Below, piece by piece: positions 1 to 12,651 of a stretch of DNA of 64,000 bases. Positions within the stretch are counted from its first letter, which is position 1, and each line of letters starts with the position of its first letter. The position numbers and the translations under genes were made by a program. The DNA lies in contig CM057228.1 of the NCBI GenBank assembly GCA_029891385.1, positions 23,085,309 to 23,149,308 on the forward strand. The letters are read 5' to 3'. The notes under the pieces are model-generated. The model was given only the letters and a program-made list of their open reading frames with translations, had not been told where the DNA came from and ran no database searches. The stretch comes from Erythroxylum novogranatense (lineage: Eukaryota; Streptophyta; Magnoliopsida; Malpighiales; Erythroxylaceae).

Positions 1-258
1 AAGTCAAACTTTCCATATTTTCACATTTTTTTCACTTTATTTCTTGATTTTCAACTAAATTTTCAATTTCTCATTCACTCAAAACTTTCATAAAATATAC
101 ACATCTAGTCAAAACCCAAAGGTATCAAATTCAAATTCAATCCTTTCTTATCAATTTCTTTTAAAGATATATACTTCCATAACACAATTCATATAGTAAA
201 CCACTCATTTCATTTCACTTAATATTTCTAAATTTCACTCAAAAATTGGGGTCCAACA
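1..258 (-). mobile_element. E6: right end of a Ty3/gypsy-type LTR (partial)
   Basis: The stretch ends in GGGGTCCAACA at 258. It resembles the plus-strand right ends of the E4 LTRs near 30661 and 35562, including the AAGTCAAACTTT and TTCTTGATTTTCAA blocks, although E6 carries extra AT-rich sequence before the terminus. Read on the minus strand it would start TGTTGGACCCC, a typical LTR start. The sequence right of 258 belongs to a different LTR (E7), so 258 is an insertion boundary and the following ATAGG should be half of a target duplication whose partner lies outside the window. Whether this is a solo LTR or the 5' LTR of a complete element cannot be decided here. Confidence 0.6.
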
Positions 259-426
259 ATAGGCTTTGTGTATATTGGCTTTGAGTCAAATTCTGGACTG
301 ATATAGGTAATATTGGATCTAGTAACCTTCTTGAAAGTGGTAGAGAAAGTTCATAGCTTTCCAACGATGCATAATATGCCATTTTTGGATGTAGAAATTG
401 AAAGATATGCATTTTCGAAGGTTGTA
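259..426 (+). mobile_element. E7: left piece of an LTR split by E1
   Basis: This short piece ends in TTGTA at 422-426. It continues after E1 at 49071, because the TTGTA at 49066-49070 is the duplicated target. It carries the pattern of a cell-like phrase seen repeatedly in these LTRs, including AAGTTCATAGCTTTCCAACG and an AGATATG block. The remainder of the LTR is described at 49071-52895. Confidence 0.6.
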
Positions 427-2189
427 TGTAGCATCCCACTCCTGTAAGAACCGAACCCGATATCGATAGTGATATCCGAGCTCGTGCCTCACGAGGATGG
501 TATGCTAGAGCAGTCGAATCAATTTAAAAACCCAGTAAGACATTTTTCATTTTGAAAAGCAATCGAGTGCGCATATATCAGTAAATAATTTGATCCCGGT
601 TTAATACGAAATCATTTTTCAATCATAAAACAATTCATACACGCATTATCCACAGCCAAGTTGGGCCCAATACAATATCAGTACTAATCTGCGGAATTTG
701 CAGAGTTACAATTTACAATAATACCAAATGACTCTATTGCAGATGTGAAACTGATCCAGACCTCAAACTCTAACTTTCTTGTAGTAATCATACTCCCGTT
801 TGTCTAATGGGGTACTCGTCAATCCCTAAAAAATAATTGCAATGTTGGGTGAGTTTGCAAACTCAATGAGAAATCATCATCGATGGTCCACTCAATTCAT
901 GCATATACAATCCATGTACCATAAATTACATACGATCACATTTCTCAAATGTAAGGCGTTTCGCCTTTCACATAATTCAAATTAATCACACCATATATGC
1001 AATGCACATGTGATACTGTCCAATTTGTTACGGTGTTGTGACCGAGCGCCTATCAGTGATCAGTAATCAGACGCGTCTAGGGAGTAGGAGAGCCCTCTTG
1101 GTATGCACTAACTCCCCTCGAGCTCGAGGCTCGGTTCAGTAACAGTGTTTCGGTGGGCTTGAAGCCCTAATATAGTGAGCTTGTAGCTCTTACATTGGCT
1201 GCTCCGGTCACAACTGTCATTATCTGATCATGCTCTTATGCATGAATGCATATGCTCCAATTTTCATTTACAGTCATTTAAGTTTCAGTGCCATTTCCCC
1301 TTTCCTTCGGACCTTCGGTCCAATATTTCAGTCATATGCATTTACAATTTATTTCATTTATGCATTCATAGCCATTTACACTCAATAGCACTTCAATAAC
1401 AAATTTCCAATATTTCGGACACCTATGGTTCGAAATTAATCAAAATCAAACACACATATCCATCCATTATCTCCACATGACATCAATGCATAAAATTAAA
1501 CACACATAGATTGAGGAACCAACTAGGTTACTCACCTGTACTTCCGAGTTACAGCCTGGAAGTCCCAGCAATATCCGTGGAATATCGGTCCATCGGAGCC
1601 TCTAAAACAGTCAAATAATTTCCATTACAAAATGCACAGTCAAAATAATTCAATGATGCACATGCCTTGAATAAAAGATGTACTATGCTTATTCATGACT
1701 TTCCCGATGCTATATCCCAATTTCCACTCTCTTTTGTCAAATTCTAACTTTCCACTCAATTTCTCAATAATAACTCATTTCCAATTCAATCACATGATAT
1801 GGAATTCCATCAATTCCATTTCTCATATTCAGTCAATTTATGAAGTCATACTCGCTAGGGTATTACCTCAAAATCAATATCACTATTCCCTAGATCGAAT
1901 TCATCCTTTACGCCCAGTTCTAAATTCCAATAGCCTATCTTTATATTTTGGGACCCCACAATTATACCCCAATTTTCAAAACAATCCTTAGGTTGCAATA
2001 CAATCACATTTTTAACTTTCTTTCTATAATTGCGATCCCACTAATTAATTTCAAACTTTCATTCTTCACATCAATTGTAGACCTCTTTCTCTAGATCATA
2101 ACGAGTCAAACATCACCTCAATTGGAGGTCTACACCATTAGTTATGCCTCAAAAACTAAATTATTTCACTTCAGGAAACTGCCCCTCGC

Positions 2190-2365
2190 CGTAACCAAGG
2201 GTCCTTCGTGGCGACGTAAGGGTCGCTCGCAGGGGCGTGGGAAACGTTCATCGCGGCGAACACATTTCTTTGACTCGCCTCTACGTGAGGAAGGAGGCTC
2301 GTCACAGCGAGCACGCATTTACTCGTCGCGGCGAGGCTACTTTCAGACGTCGCGACGTGCGGCTC
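2190..2365. repeat. CG-rich palindrome cassette in E1 3' LTR
   Basis: A GC-rich island in an AT-rich LTR with repeated CGTCGCGACG-like and TCGCGGCGA units, for example around 2250, 2325 and 2350. Several units look decayed by CpG loss. The partner LTR has a shorter version at 48436-48550. Confidence 0.75.
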
Positions 2366-4999
2366 CACCGTCTTCTCTGAATGGCTTAACATCCTTTCTC
2401 TCTCTAAAAACCAATATTAACTCACTCTAAACTAACCAATCTCACACCATAAATACCATAAATGCATCAAACAGCCATAAATAACAATATTAAACCATTA
2501 AACTTACCAAATCGAAGCTCAAATCCTTAAACCCTAAATCTCCGAAAAATCTCTCAAATCTCTAACAACCACGGTGATCATTCATAGCCATACCAAACAT
2601 CATCATCTTCAAGATTCCTAACAGATATGTAACATCCCAACTCCCATAGGAAGGGTTATTTTGGTAAATTGGGATGGGTTAGGAGTATTGACTTAGGTCT
2701 CGGCATGAACATGCAATATATAGCTTTTATGAGTATTGATTTGGTTGCACATGCACGAGTATACAAGCGCTCATGACATTTTCCGCTTAGGTTAAAATTA
2801 AACTTCTGTGTGAAATTAATGGGGTAATTGAGTTTGGAAAATTATTTGAATCTGCCATAAATTGTTTTACATTTTAGGATTTTAGGAATTTTTCTGGATT
2901 TTTCGGAGACAATTCTCGACCGTAAAATCACCAATCGCTTAATCGATTCGATTTTCGGTAGCAAAGATCACTACCCAATGGCACAGTAATATGGGGTATA
3001 TTATTTTGGGACTGAAAGTAGGGTCATTAGAGTTAAATGGAGTAACATTTTGACCTGGATTAAACAAAGATACTTTGACTTTTCTTTAAAACCATTAGCC
3101 AATCATATTTAGCCAACTTAGATCCTTCATTTAATGCTTCCATCCTTGTAGTTTCGGTGATGTGGGTATTAAAAGAGTGAAAAGAACTCTTCCATAGCTT
3201 AAAACCTTCTCACCCAAACTTGATTCATTCCTTTGGTGTGAGTGTTCTTCTTCTCCTTCAAAGTTCTTCTTCTCATTCCTTATAAGGTCCTCTATGGTTC
3301 TTTTCTTGCTTCTCCTTTGAGCACATCTAAGACCAAGCTTGAGAAGGTGATGATGAGCATGTGTAGTGGGGTAGCCGTGGGTGGTGATTAAGGTGTTATA
3401 AGAGTATAAGAGGAGAGGGTTAAAGACTTGAAGACTTGGAGAATTAGAGAGAGTGAACTTGTCTAAGGTAAGAAATATAGTTGTTTACATGCTTTTGGTA
3501 GGTAGAAGCATGCATGGAGACTATATATATATGAACTTGATCATCATAGGGTAGGTTTTAATGGGTGTAATTATGTGCTTGTGTATGGATGAATGAATGA
3601 TGAATAAATGATTATAGTTTTCCTTGAATTTGGCTTGGTTTGGATTGAGTTTGTTAGCTTAGATGAATGGAAAACCTTAGGAAGATGAATTGTGTGGTTG
3701 CTGCCAATTATGTATAATTCTAGAAGTGTATGTTGAAATGAGCTTGTGGATGAATTAGAGGTAAAATTTGATGCTTAGTGAAGTGTTATAGATGTTAGAA
3801 GTGAAAGGAGTTAGATTAATGTTGAATGCTGGAAATTGAGTTTTGAACCTATGGTACTGTTTTGATCATAATTAATTGTGTAGAAATGCAAATGAGGTGA
3901 GGTTAGTGGCCACTGAAACTTTGAAATGTTGGCTTCATTTTAGTGTGAAATAGGTGTTGTTAAATTATAATGCTAGAAGGTCCAAATTTGGCATGGAAAG
4001 TTGCTGTTCTGTTGTCTGTGAACAGTACCCGCAAATGTGTCCAATGAGTTTTGTTGATTTTTCTCAATTAATTGGTTTGGAGTTAGGGAAAATGGTCTTA
4101 ATGAAAGTTGTAGCCTATTAAATTATCTTTCCATTTCCACTGATCTTGCAATTTTTCGAGTTGTATGTTAGGATATATGACCTGATTACTGATGACTGTT
4201 TTTATGCATTGGCTGAAACCTAGCTGGATTGGCACATTTAGTGCACTTTCGGGTTTGCAGGAATTTTAGGAATTTTTGTGATTTGATTTGGGGTTTGCAT
4301 TGTACTGAAGAGTTTTATATATCAGATTGATCTTGAAAATGGTATATGGCTTATAATATTTGGAGGTCAGATGTGGGAAATATGGAATTTCAAAATCTGG
4401 ACCTACATTGTGATGTTAAGTGTTGTTTAGGTCAGAAACTTGCATGACAGATTTGAAAATGTTAGAGGCTGAATTGGAGTTTGTTTATTTCAGGAAGAAT
4501 TGAATTTTGGGATTTTATCTTTCAGGGATACAAAGCTCTGATCTTAATGACTTGTCTACAGGGAGTTATGTTGGTTATAAATTTACTGCTCAAATTGCAT
4601 GATTTCAGGGACAACAACATTCAGTGAATTGTTTAAGGTGGTTAGCAAGTGAATTTGATGTTGGATTGTTCATGAGAGTAGTAGATGACATTGTGAACTT
4701 ACTGAATATATTTTTGTGGTAATTTGTGACTGAAGAAATGACAAGTTGTCGAATTTGTATTGTACTGATCTGTTGTGATTGGTTTTGTGTAGGCAGTTGG
4801 TGTGATTGGATTTTTGACACCCTTATGGGTAAAATTACTTGTCGGGGTCTTCATGAAACTTGTAGAATTTTTCAATACCTTTCCAACGAATCCAAATTTG
4901 TGTCATTTGGATGTGTATACTAAAAGATATGTATTGGGGAACAAGGAAAGGTTTTAAGTTAAAGTTGGAGAAAAGAGAGGGAGGTCGCATGGTGGAGCT

Positions 5000-5095
5000 T
5001 GACCCGCCCATCTTGGCGAGTAGGGGGGCTCGCCCAGCGAGCGAGTCAGGCGGGCTGGGTGCGCGCCCAGGCGCACCCACGAGCCTACGACGCCG
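5000..5095. repeat. GC-rich repeat cassette in S1
   Basis: A strongly GC-rich block with repeated GCGAG and GCGCGCCC/GGCGCACCC-like inverted motifs inside AT-rich DNA. It lies about 80 bp before the CTCCGATTGACCTGATTC block, the same relative place where E7 carries its own, different, palindromes. Confidence 0.55.
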
Positions 5096-5859
5096 TTTTG
5101 GTGAAGGGCAAATGATTTGGTTTTCCTTCCATTTTCGACCTTCCTCCAATCTTTCGTGCATAACTTTTTGGTCCGAACTCCGATTGACCTGATTCTTGAG
5201 GCATCGGATTCGTAAGACATTTAATTTCATTATTTGAGAAATTGGGAATTTTTAGACGAGAAATTGACGTGGGCCCGGGTAATTCTTCTGTAAGCATTGT
5301 TTTATTTAATTGGGGACCTATAGAGGTCCAAATTGAGCGCCGTCAGTGCCAGTAGATTTCTAAGTTTTTTATGGATTTTTTAGAAATTGAAAATGTGGTT
5401 TAGGGCCGGGAATGCCATGAACATGCATTATACACGTTTTAAGGATTCCATGTGCATTATTTGATCGTTTAAATTATACAGTTGGTAATGTGAATTTATT
5501 TCAATTGCTCTAGAGGCTCATTGGACCGCTGCTCCACTGACGTTATGAGACTTCCGGCATTAGCGGAAGTTATTAGGTGAGTAACCTAGTTGGTTCCTCA
5601 ACCTTTATGTGTTTACTATTTTGCAACTATGCCATGTGGGGATAATGGAGGATTTATATGTGTTTGATTTGCTCGATTTGGACCATAGTGTGTCCAAATA
5701 TCCGGACCGTGATATGAAGAGTTATGTATGAATTTCATGGGATTGCCTATGAGTGTCTTATATGAATTTGGATCGATACGCTATTGGTTTGATATATTGA
5801 CATATGCATTTCATGCATAATGGCATGATCGAGAATTGGCGATTGTGACGGGCAACAGC

Positions 5860-5920
5860 GAGCTTATAGCTCGGCGTGATTGGGCCTCGAGCCCATTAAA
5901 GGATACTGAGCCTATGGCTC
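5860..5920 (+). repeat. Three consecutive small hairpins in S1
   Basis: GAGCTTATAGCTC (5860-5872), GGGCCTCGAGCCC (5882-5894) and GAGCCTATGGCTC (5908-5920) are perfect short inverted repeats with 3-5 nt loops. The first and third have the same loop (TAT), but stem pair five is T-A in one and C-G in the other. Equivalent sets occur in the E1 LTRs (1117-1189) and in S2 (59075-59116). Confidence 0.7.
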
Positions 5921-7213
5921 ACCGAGTAATGCGCCTTAATGGGACAGCCAGCGCCAGTCACAACAATGTAATAAACTGAAAAGCGCCTCATATACATTTC
6001 ATATGCATTTAAATTGGTTCCTTGATCGATATGATAATTACGTGGTATTATTGAATGTGATTTGGTGAAATAATTATGTGACTCTGTGTATATGCATGAA
6101 TTGGGTGAACCATCGATGATGGTTCCTCACCGAGTTCGCAAACTCACCCAAAATTGCAAATTATTTTTCAGACCGAGATAGTTGACTCATAGCTCGGATA
6201 GACTTTTCTGCCGTGTAGATTGAGTTGGCAAGAGAAGTCATGGCACATGTGCCTGGCCATTGGCACTTTTGGAGGGATGACCTAGTTAGCTTTCGCTTGA
6301 TTTTCTTTTGGAGACATGTACGACACTTTCAGTTGTATAAATTATGCTTTGAGGATATGAAATGAGAAAGTTATGTCTTGAAAAATTAGTGAATTCCATA
6401 CTACTGCTTTATAATACATTGATGCCATGTGGAGTTGGTAGTTTGTTCGTAGCGCACCCTTATCGTAGGGTGTGTATCGGAATGACCTACGGGTGTTCCG
6501 GTACATCTCCTATGGTAAGGGGGTGCTACAAGATATACAACCATAATGAAGGAGAAACAAGCAAGAATCTCCAAGGGGAAAATCAAAATCGTCGAAGGGA
6601 AGAGAAGAGTCGTGCCCTAGGGGAAGAGGAGAGGATTTCTTTTCTACTCCTCTTAAAACCTTAGGCATTTAAAGCTGAATCACTTAATTCTTTTGTCTCT
6701 TGCCTTGCAAAACATTTAAATTTTTTTCCTCTTTTCAATTCATTTCCAGTGTAATTTGTCTCCAAATTTCAATAGCTCGACATAATAAATTCCACGATCA
6801 TATATCTAAATTTTCCATTGCCATCGGACACTTATTCCGGTCATATAAAATCAATCAGTCCGCCATTCAGAAATTTTCGGTCTGGACATTTTCTCCCAAC
6901 TTTTCTGAAGAGTCACTTTCAATTGACAATTACTCTAAAACATTTTCTATTCAAATTTTCAAACCCAATTCTTCCAAAATTCCCAATAAATCATAATCAA
7001 TTCTAATTATCTCCTAATTTCTCAATTCATATCAGTATCAAAATCAAAAGCCAGGAAAATGTCATGAATGCATGTACCTATAAGTGCCTGTGCAAAAGAC
7101 TCAGTCCTCTACAATTAGAGGCCAAATGAATGCTCAGTCAATAATGTGCGGTAAAAATCCTAAACCGTCTCAATTTACCAATATAACCTTCCCATCGGTG
7201 ACGGGATGTTACA

Positions 7214-9970
7214 ATTCTCCCCTCCTAACAAAAATTTCGTCCTCGAAATTTCACATATACAATTGATCAGAAAGGCGGGGGAGTCTTTTCGATCATTAAC
7301 TTTCTATTTCCCAGGTATTTCGCTACACTAGTAATTTCTACCAATGAACTGAAATCAATATTATCAATTAACCATTCACCTTTTTCAACTCAACATTGTC
7401 TTACTATTTCATCATAATTACTCGCAATTTGTCACTTTCAATATCAATAACACATATATTGGATCCTAACAATATTTCCTAATCCTGTCTATGAAACACT
7501 TTGGATCCGAAACATCCTTTAGGTTTTAAACTGAATTGCCAATTCTTATCTTCACCACAGTCACATAGATGTCACTCTTTAAACCTTTATCCTTATCTAA
7601 GTGTATCATGGCCTATGCGATACGCTTCGAAACATTCCATTTATCACTTATTAGATTACGTCTCTTTAGTGCTGAAACACTAATCCCATAAGATTCTAAT
7701 AACCTCAATCCACTCAAATCATTACCCTTTCGCTTAGATTTTCTCAATTCCCATTACATATTCACTTTACTCATCAACATAATACACTGTTTAAATGGTG
7801 TCACCTATACAAAAATTATTATGTCCTTAATCAATCTGGACTATACATCAATTTCATATCCCAATGAACTCCTAAAATATCAGTTTGACATTTATTTCCA
7901 AGAGTCAAGTCTGTTGGTTATTCATACATATAATCATTCGATTTTACCCTTTTAAAACACCAATTACTCTTTCAATGTACTCTTACTAAACCCTAAGGCT
8001 CTGAGCGTTCCTCGCGATTTCTCTAACGGTTTCTTTAGTCCGTACTACACATATATTTCTAAATCAAACTATACATATCACTTTCCTCAACACTTGGAGT
8101 TATTTTCAATTCCTCGATAAGGTTCGTAAATTTCAAACACTTCACTTTGATCTTTGCCAATCCTTTATGTACACAACTGATTTGGAATTCCAATAACTAG
8201 TAACACACTCTTTTTTCCCTTTATTGCTAGGTTTTCACATTGCACTCAGTAATACACGCTTATCGCCCGAATTGTGATCTTCTACCATTGAAATTTTTAT
8301 TCAATCCATAGAATTGCATCACTATCTTAGTTGAAAGAATCAATCACTTAACCCTTTTCAAATCATTCAAATTATCAATCATAATATAACCCATGAAGTT
8401 ATTTTTGTCCCTAGGTACATAAAATCGCTTTATACAATTTCAACAGATTGCATCATAACCTTTACTGGGACACCTCAGAAGATATTGCAAAAGCTCCAAT
8501 TTAAAACAATACGATCAATACTCAATTTATAAATTTTCTCCAAATGTCTCCTTTACAATCATCAGTCATAACAATAACACATTTTCCTCAAACATTCTTG
8601 TCAATTTTCTAGGAAAATCGTTGACAATTTCTGGACACATCCAGCATACAACTAGTTCTAATTGACTCCAAATCATGTATACCTATGTCCCTTGATATTT
8701 TGCATTTTATCGTCACCTCTATCGTTATTAAGTCTCCCAATATACCATATTCGCATACTAGTTCATCCACTATTCATTTAATCAGGTTAAGATTCACTCT
8801 TTTGAAACTTGCATAATAACCAATTTCCTCGACTGTGTCAATTTATCTTCTTCACTTTTCACTTTTCAAAAGCATTTACTCGATCATTGATGATCATAAT
8901 CACTATCCAATTTAAATACAATTGAGACACTTTACTCTTCGGTAATACAATAAACTCCTTATACCCATAATTAATTCATATAACTCTTTCAATATCGAAT
9001 GTCTCCAATGAGGAACAATTTTCTTATAATTTTCTCTATTTCATCCTAACATATTCTGACACATATTCCTTTACCCTAATTTCTCCACATAACCCAATTT
9101 ATTTGCAATAGATCACTCCTGGGGTTGAATAAACATTCATTATATCAATCTCGTACTTTCAGAACATAATTACACAAAATATTCATGAACCAATATACCT
9201 CTCATATTCGTGATTAATATTTCCTTGATATTCAGTAACCCTCTTACATAATCAGAATCATTTCATCAACGTAATGTACACTTTTCAATAGCATATTTTA
9301 TCTCTTACACTTAAGTCTCCACTAGCATTTGGATTCTAAAAATTAACTTTTACTTCATTTCAAATGTATCTCTTCGATGATTACTATCAAATCAAATCAT
9401 CAGATCAACTAAACCTTGTCAATCATTAATATTGTTTATAAAACTTTATCAATCAACTATTTTTTCATCACTTTATATCAGTCACTATTAATACCTCGAG
9501 AAGATCAATTTCAACTATGTATAATATCCCAATAAGAGCAGTTCATACCATGCCTTACAAGATTAGAACATCCCTAATAATGAGACTCTGCAGGGCACTT
9601 AAACAATTGCATTTCCTTTAAATATCTTGGCGTACATCGCTATAATCATCACATCTTATCTGTAAATGTATTCACATCAATTTACCCATTAATAGCTTAT
9701 GCTACTAAGAACACTTTAATCCTATTTAATTCTGAATAACCTTTCTCTTTTTGGTACCAGTTCTCGATCATGGGGGCTTTGCTATAATCATGACTCTCTT
9801 TTATTCCCTCAAGCTCAATACCCATGCTAACATCATTAATAGTCTCACTTCTCTCTCAATTTATATATCACAAGCATTGCCTTACTCTAACTCATCTTAA
9901 ACTTGGGACTACAGAAACTATGATCAGAACTTATTTAATAGGCCACTGATTACCTCCTATACCATATTCA
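7214..9970 (-). other. E1 internal region, 3' portion, non-coding
   Basis: Bases 7214-7226, read on the minus strand, form a purine-rich tract (GGAGGGGAGAAT) next to the 3' LTR, the expected polypurine tract. Upstream of it the minus strand keeps GAAATTTCGAGGACGAAATT, the typical tail of chromovirus pol. The remaining 2.7 kb is AT-rich, with no reading frame of note and no recognisable domain. It ends at the ATTCA target (9966-9970) of E3. Confidence 0.7.
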
Positions 9971-11078
9971 TGTAAGTGATCTAGAAGGGGGGGTTGAATA
10001 CATCCTTAATCTTTTTGTAATTTTCTACAACAAGATCAGAAGTTAATTCACACAAAAACAATTTAAAACAAATTTAAATAAAATGAGTAGGGAAGAAGAT
10101 CAAACACTATTTTTATAGAGGTTCAGTGCTAAGACCTACGTCCTCTACCTAAGCTCCCACTTAGGATTTTGCCAATCACTTTATTGCACACTTTGTAGTT
10201 GAGTGTGAACTTTTTACAATGCCACTTGATTTCCGGCTCAAGCAACCTTTACAATTGATTTGTATTCTGGCACAAATCCTACCTCACACGTGACCTTTCA
10301 CTAGTCACTCAAATTGTAAGAGAAATATGATAAAGATTGAAGAGCAAGTCCTCAATACAATTATATAACAAAGTAAGAACAATAATGAGCAATTTTGGAG
10401 CAATAAAAGAGTATGTAGGCTTGTAGAACTTGTGTATACTCTTCATCCATCATCCACTCTTTATACTAGTAGAAAAATAGCTGTTGGAGCTCCTTCTAGC
10501 CGTTGCATGATTGTTATAGCCGTTCCTTGATAATCTCCTTTCCATTTGTGGCTAATTGGACCGTTGGAATTGATTTGATGTATCCATAAGTCAACTTGTC
10601 GAATGTGTAAGTCAACTTGTGACAACATTTTACGTAAAAATTGTATCTCTGCTCTTCTATAAGTCGACTTGTGCTGTGTAAGTCGACTTATGGTCCACGA
10701 TAAGTCGACTTGTATGCTGTTAGTCTACTTGTGTTGTCATATCTTCATAGGTTAGTCGACTTATGCTTTTCTAGTCGACTTATGCTGTTCAGGTCTTGAT
10801 GTATAAGTCGACTTATGCTGTGCAAGTCGACTTGTGGTCCTCCAACGGTAACATCCAACCCAATCCTCTATAATTCTCTTTATTTAAGCCTCTTTCTCTC
10901 ATAAGGAAACATCTATCTTGATTCTTCAATGATTTGACACTTACCATCTTGATTTGCATAAATCTTTCATTGAATAATAATCCCAAAATTCCTGAAATAA
11001 TTTCTTAACTAATTCTAGATATTTTATTATTATCAAAACATAAAGGAATTTAATTTGTCAACCACCATTGGTCCAACA
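9971..11078 (-). repeat. E3 3' LTR
   Basis: 1,108 bp, nearly identical to the partner at 44621-45727 (1,107 bp). Clustered AAGTCGACTT palindromes lie at about 10605-10850. It faces the E5 5' LTR 491 bp away in inverted orientation. Confidence 0.92.
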
Positions 11079-11569
11079 ATCTCCCCCTTTTTGATAATGA
11101 CAAAATATTTAGAAATTGAAAAGAAATTTGAAAAACATAAACTTGATCAAGGTTTTTAATCCCTTGTCTTGATGGTTAGTTTGTCTCCCCCTTAATTCAT
11201 AAGCTAAGAAATTTTATTCAAAATCTGATGTTGCAAAATAAAATCTCAAATCAAACACACATATTCACACTCATACTCCCCCTTAATCAAACATCAATTT
11301 CCAATATTACTCCCCCTTTTTGTCATAATCAAAAATCACTAGGAAAAATAGTCTCAAATGAAGTTTATAACCAAACATAGCATCAAACACAAGTAATAGC
11401 AATGGTCATTACAAATATGTCAATCCAACACAACAAGCACAATAAACACTAAAAGAGAATATAAGAACAAGTGTTGGTCAAGGCGAAGGGCAACACACAT
11501 CATGATGAAGAGTCATCATGCCTACATCCTAGCTTCTTGAAGATCTTCTTGATCATTTTGTGTTGTGCA
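11079..11569 (-). other. E3 3' tail: ORF3 C-terminus and repeated polypurine tracts
   Basis: The minus strand just left of E5 (11569-11501) continues the ORF3 frame for about 22 codons and ends in a TGA. It was cut from the ORF3 body by E5. From there to the LTR the plus strand shows CTCCCCC-containing tracts near 11083, 11188, 11276 and 11311, that is, repeated GGGGGAG in element sense. The one at 11079-11091 abuts the LTR and is the likely plus-strand primer. Multiple tracts are a known Sirevirus trait. Confidence 0.75.
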
Positions 11570-11784
11570 TGTTGGACCAATGGTGGTTGACAAATTAAAT
11601 CCCTTTATGTTTTGATAATAATAAAATATCTAGAAATAGTTAAGAAATTATTTCAGGTATTATTCAATGAAAGGATTGAGCAAATCAAGATGAGCAAGTG
11701 TCTAATCAATGAGGAATCAAGTTGGGAGTTATCTTCTAAGTAAAAATGGCATAAAGCTTAAGGATTATAAAGGATTTGGTAATA

Positions 11785-12012
11785 CAAGTCGACTTACATC
11801 AAGGTCTGAATATAACAAGTTAAATAGAGCAGTACAAGTCGACTTATATATGAAGATGTATTAAGACAAGTTGCCTTATAGCACACAAGTCAACTTATCG
11901 AAGACAACAAATCGACTTATACAGCACAAGTCGACTTATTGGAGAGTGGAGTTACAGTTTTTACGTAAATGGTTGAAACAAGTCGACTTATTCATTCGAC
12001 AAGTCGACTTAT
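11785..12012. promoter_or_regulatory. AAGTCGACTT palindrome cluster in E5 U3
   Basis: At least five copies of AAGTCGACTT or close variants (near 11786, 11836, 11927, 11979 and 11999), plus decayed copies such as AAGTCAACTT. The cluster ends about 120 bp before TATAAATA, the position of a U3 enhancer. Binding by a host factor is inference. Confidence 0.7.
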
Positions 12013-12132
12013 GGATGCACAGATTCAGCTCCAACGGTCCAATTTGCTAAAAATGGAATGGAGATTATCAAGGAACGGCTATATCCAATTAAGCAACGGC
12101 TAGAAGAGCTCCAACAGCTATATTTCTTCAAG

Positions 12133-12140
12133 TATAAATA
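12133..12140 (+). promoter_or_regulatory. TATA box of E5 5' LTR
   Basis: TATAAATA followed by GAGG. The 3' LTR repeats it at 19926-19933. It lies in the middle of the LTR, where the U3/R boundary is expected. Confidence 0.65.
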
Positions 12141-12625
12141 GAGGATGATGGAAGAAGAGTAGAAACAAGTTCTACAAGTCTAAATACTCTTATATTGCTT
12201 CAAATTGCTCACTATTGCTCTTATTTTGCTACAAATTGTATTGAGCATTTGTTCGTCAATCTTTGTATTGTTTTGTTACAATTTGAGTGACGAGTGAAAA
12301 GGTCACGTGAGGTAGGATTTGTGCCGGAAGACAAATCGAGTGTAAAAGGTTACTTGAGCCGGAATTCAAGTGGCGTTGTAAAAAGTTCACACTCAACTAC
12401 AAAGTGTGCAATAAAGTGGTTGGCAAAATCCTAAGTGGGAGCTTAGGTAGAAGACGTAGGTCTTAGCACCGAACCTCTATAAAAACAAGTGTTTGATCTT
12501 CTTCCCTACACTTTTCAATTAAGTTTATCTAAATTATTTTTGTGTATTTTAACTTCTGATTTTCTTGTAGAAATTTTCAAAGAATTTTTAAGATCTATTC
12601 AACCCCCCTTCTAGATCACTTACAA

Positions 12626-12638
12626 TTGGTATCAGAGC
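12626..12638 (+). other. E5 primer binding site
   Basis: TTGGTATCAGAGC lies directly after the 5' LTR and is complementary to the 3' end of initiator methionine tRNA, the usual primer for plant copia elements. Confidence 0.9.
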
Positions 12639-12651
12639 AGAAGTATCTGGG

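Larger units (their letters stand above)
2628..6530 (+). mobile_element. S1: solo LTR inside the E1 LTR
   Basis: It starts TGTAACATCCCAACTCCC and ends GGGGGTGCTACA, flanked by AGATA at 2623-2627 and 6531-6535. No primer site or gag/pol domain is present, so it is a solo LTR left by recombination between LTRs. The ends resemble the reverse complement of the E1 LTR ends and the S2 LTR, so it is a diverged member of the same broad group in the opposite orientation. It carries a GC-rich cassette near 5000-5095, three small hairpins at 5860-5920 and the palindrome GAGTTCGCAAACTC at 6132-6145. At 3.9 kb it is unusually long for a solo LTR. I found no clean second insertion inside it. Confidence 0.87.
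427..7213 (-). repeat. E1 3' LTR, interrupted by solo LTR S1
   Basis: It matches the right LTR (46679-49065) from TGTAGCATCCC to GATGTTACA. Without S1 and its duplicated AGATA it is about 2.88 kb, roughly 490 bp longer than its partner. The partner lacks the segment equivalent to about 2453-6780 (minus S1) and part of the CG-rich palindrome cassette. Small palindromes occur at 851-864, 1117-1128, 1155-1167 and 1177-1189. Confidence 0.88.
11570..12624 (+). repeat. E5 5' LTR
   Basis: 1,055 bp, similar to the 3' LTR at 19370-20417. U3 holds the GTCGAC palindrome cluster (11785-12012), followed by TATAAATA at 12133-12140. Many differences from the 3' LTR are one-base deletions. Confidence 0.93.

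Noticed and set aside
4835..5297. Short open frames on both strands in S1 near 5000
   Set aside because: They overlap one GC-rich repeat cassette inside a solo LTR and show no domain.
10600..10860. CRISPR-like array of regularly spaced repeats
   Set aside because: The repeat is a 10-12 bp palindrome with irregular spacing inside a plant LTR; there are no cas genes and this is not a prokaryote.
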